Of a DNA stretch of 39,266 nt, positions 39,196 through 39,266 are shown piece by piece. Origin of the DNA: Leptolinea sp. UBA5203 (GTDB lineage Bacteria > Chloroflexota > Anaerolineae > Anaerolineales > Anaerolineaceae); the NCBI GenBank assembly GCA_002412765.1, contig DHVR01000036.1, forward strand, positions 1-39,266, read 5' to 3'. Numbering within the stretch: the first letter of the stretch is position 1; every line of letters starts with the position of its first letter. The notes below the pieces were generated by a model that was given only the letters and a program-made list of their open reading frames with translations, was not told the origin of the DNA and made no database searches. The translations under genes and the position numbers were made by a program.

Positions 39196-39266
39196 CTAAT
39201 GATTATAATTAAGGGTATTAGCATGGTGGATTCATAAGCCGGTTGTGTCATTAGTATGATTAAAAT

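Overview
The window is a chromosomal segment of moderate GC content from a bacterium, most likely a member of the Chloroflexota (class Anaerolineae style). That placement is an inference from protein character, intergenic repeat style and gene content. Only the first ~87 nt of 16S rRNA lie inside the window (minus strand, left edge), so the sequence shown cannot settle the taxonomy.

Layout. 1-600: 5' end of a 16S rRNA gene with a long leader and two near-consensus tandem promoters, each followed by a copy of the same small hairpin. 657-900: a tiny membrane-peptide gene (28 aa). 1180-2445: type II NADH dehydrogenase. 2495-5650: an ECF sigma factor translationally coupled to a membrane anti-sigma-like protein with a TolB-like propeller, flanked by two direct ~65-bp repeats. 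5745-7417: an Mrr-type restriction endonuclease and a conserved hypothetical. 7610-7817: two serine tRNAs (GCT, TGA). 7955-8416: a peroxiredoxin-like gene split by an in-frame TGA exactly at the active-site cysteine, with a SECIS-like hairpin behind it: a probable selenoprotein. 8524-12146: DUF3159 protein, MFS exporter, TspO-like protein, DegV. 12588-16388: a DUF3267 membrane metalloprotease, a regularly spaced DnaA-box cluster, and a PP2C phosphatase coupled to a VWA-like/FHA membrane protein. 16561-18108: an NfeD-slipin membrane operon. 18226-19202: a GNAT acetyltransferase, then a promoter driving a structured, terminator-ended leader RNA upstream of a small SWIM zinc-finger gene. 19277-25725: a NarL-type two-component system diverging from a MacA/MacB-like efflux operon ending in a lipoprotein. 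26277-26605: tRNA-Ser(CGA) followed by four tandem 62-63 bp units, each a copy of the tRNA 3' end plus a terminator. 26634-29170: beta-CASP metallo-hydrolase and RNase D. 29343-31393: OmpR-type two-component system. 31525-34150: a membrane protein behind a tight palindromic operator, L-lactate permease and a 59-aa membrane protein. 34212-35252: Mrp/NBP35 ATPase. 35838-39132: two SDR genes, a membrane-anchored LuxR regulator and a TetR regulator, with operator-like repeats before the SDR and TetR genes.

Themes are redox and envelope homeostasis (NDH-2, selenoperoxiredoxin-like protein, slipin/NfeD, MacAB-like pump, sigma/anti-sigma) and dense signalling (two two-component systems, PP2C-FHA, LuxR, TetR). 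The strongest second-look items are the UGA-recoded redoxin, the tRNA-terminator tandem array, the 20-22-bp-phased DnaA boxes and the SWIM-gene leader RNA. No integrase, transposase, CRISPR array or prophage was seen.
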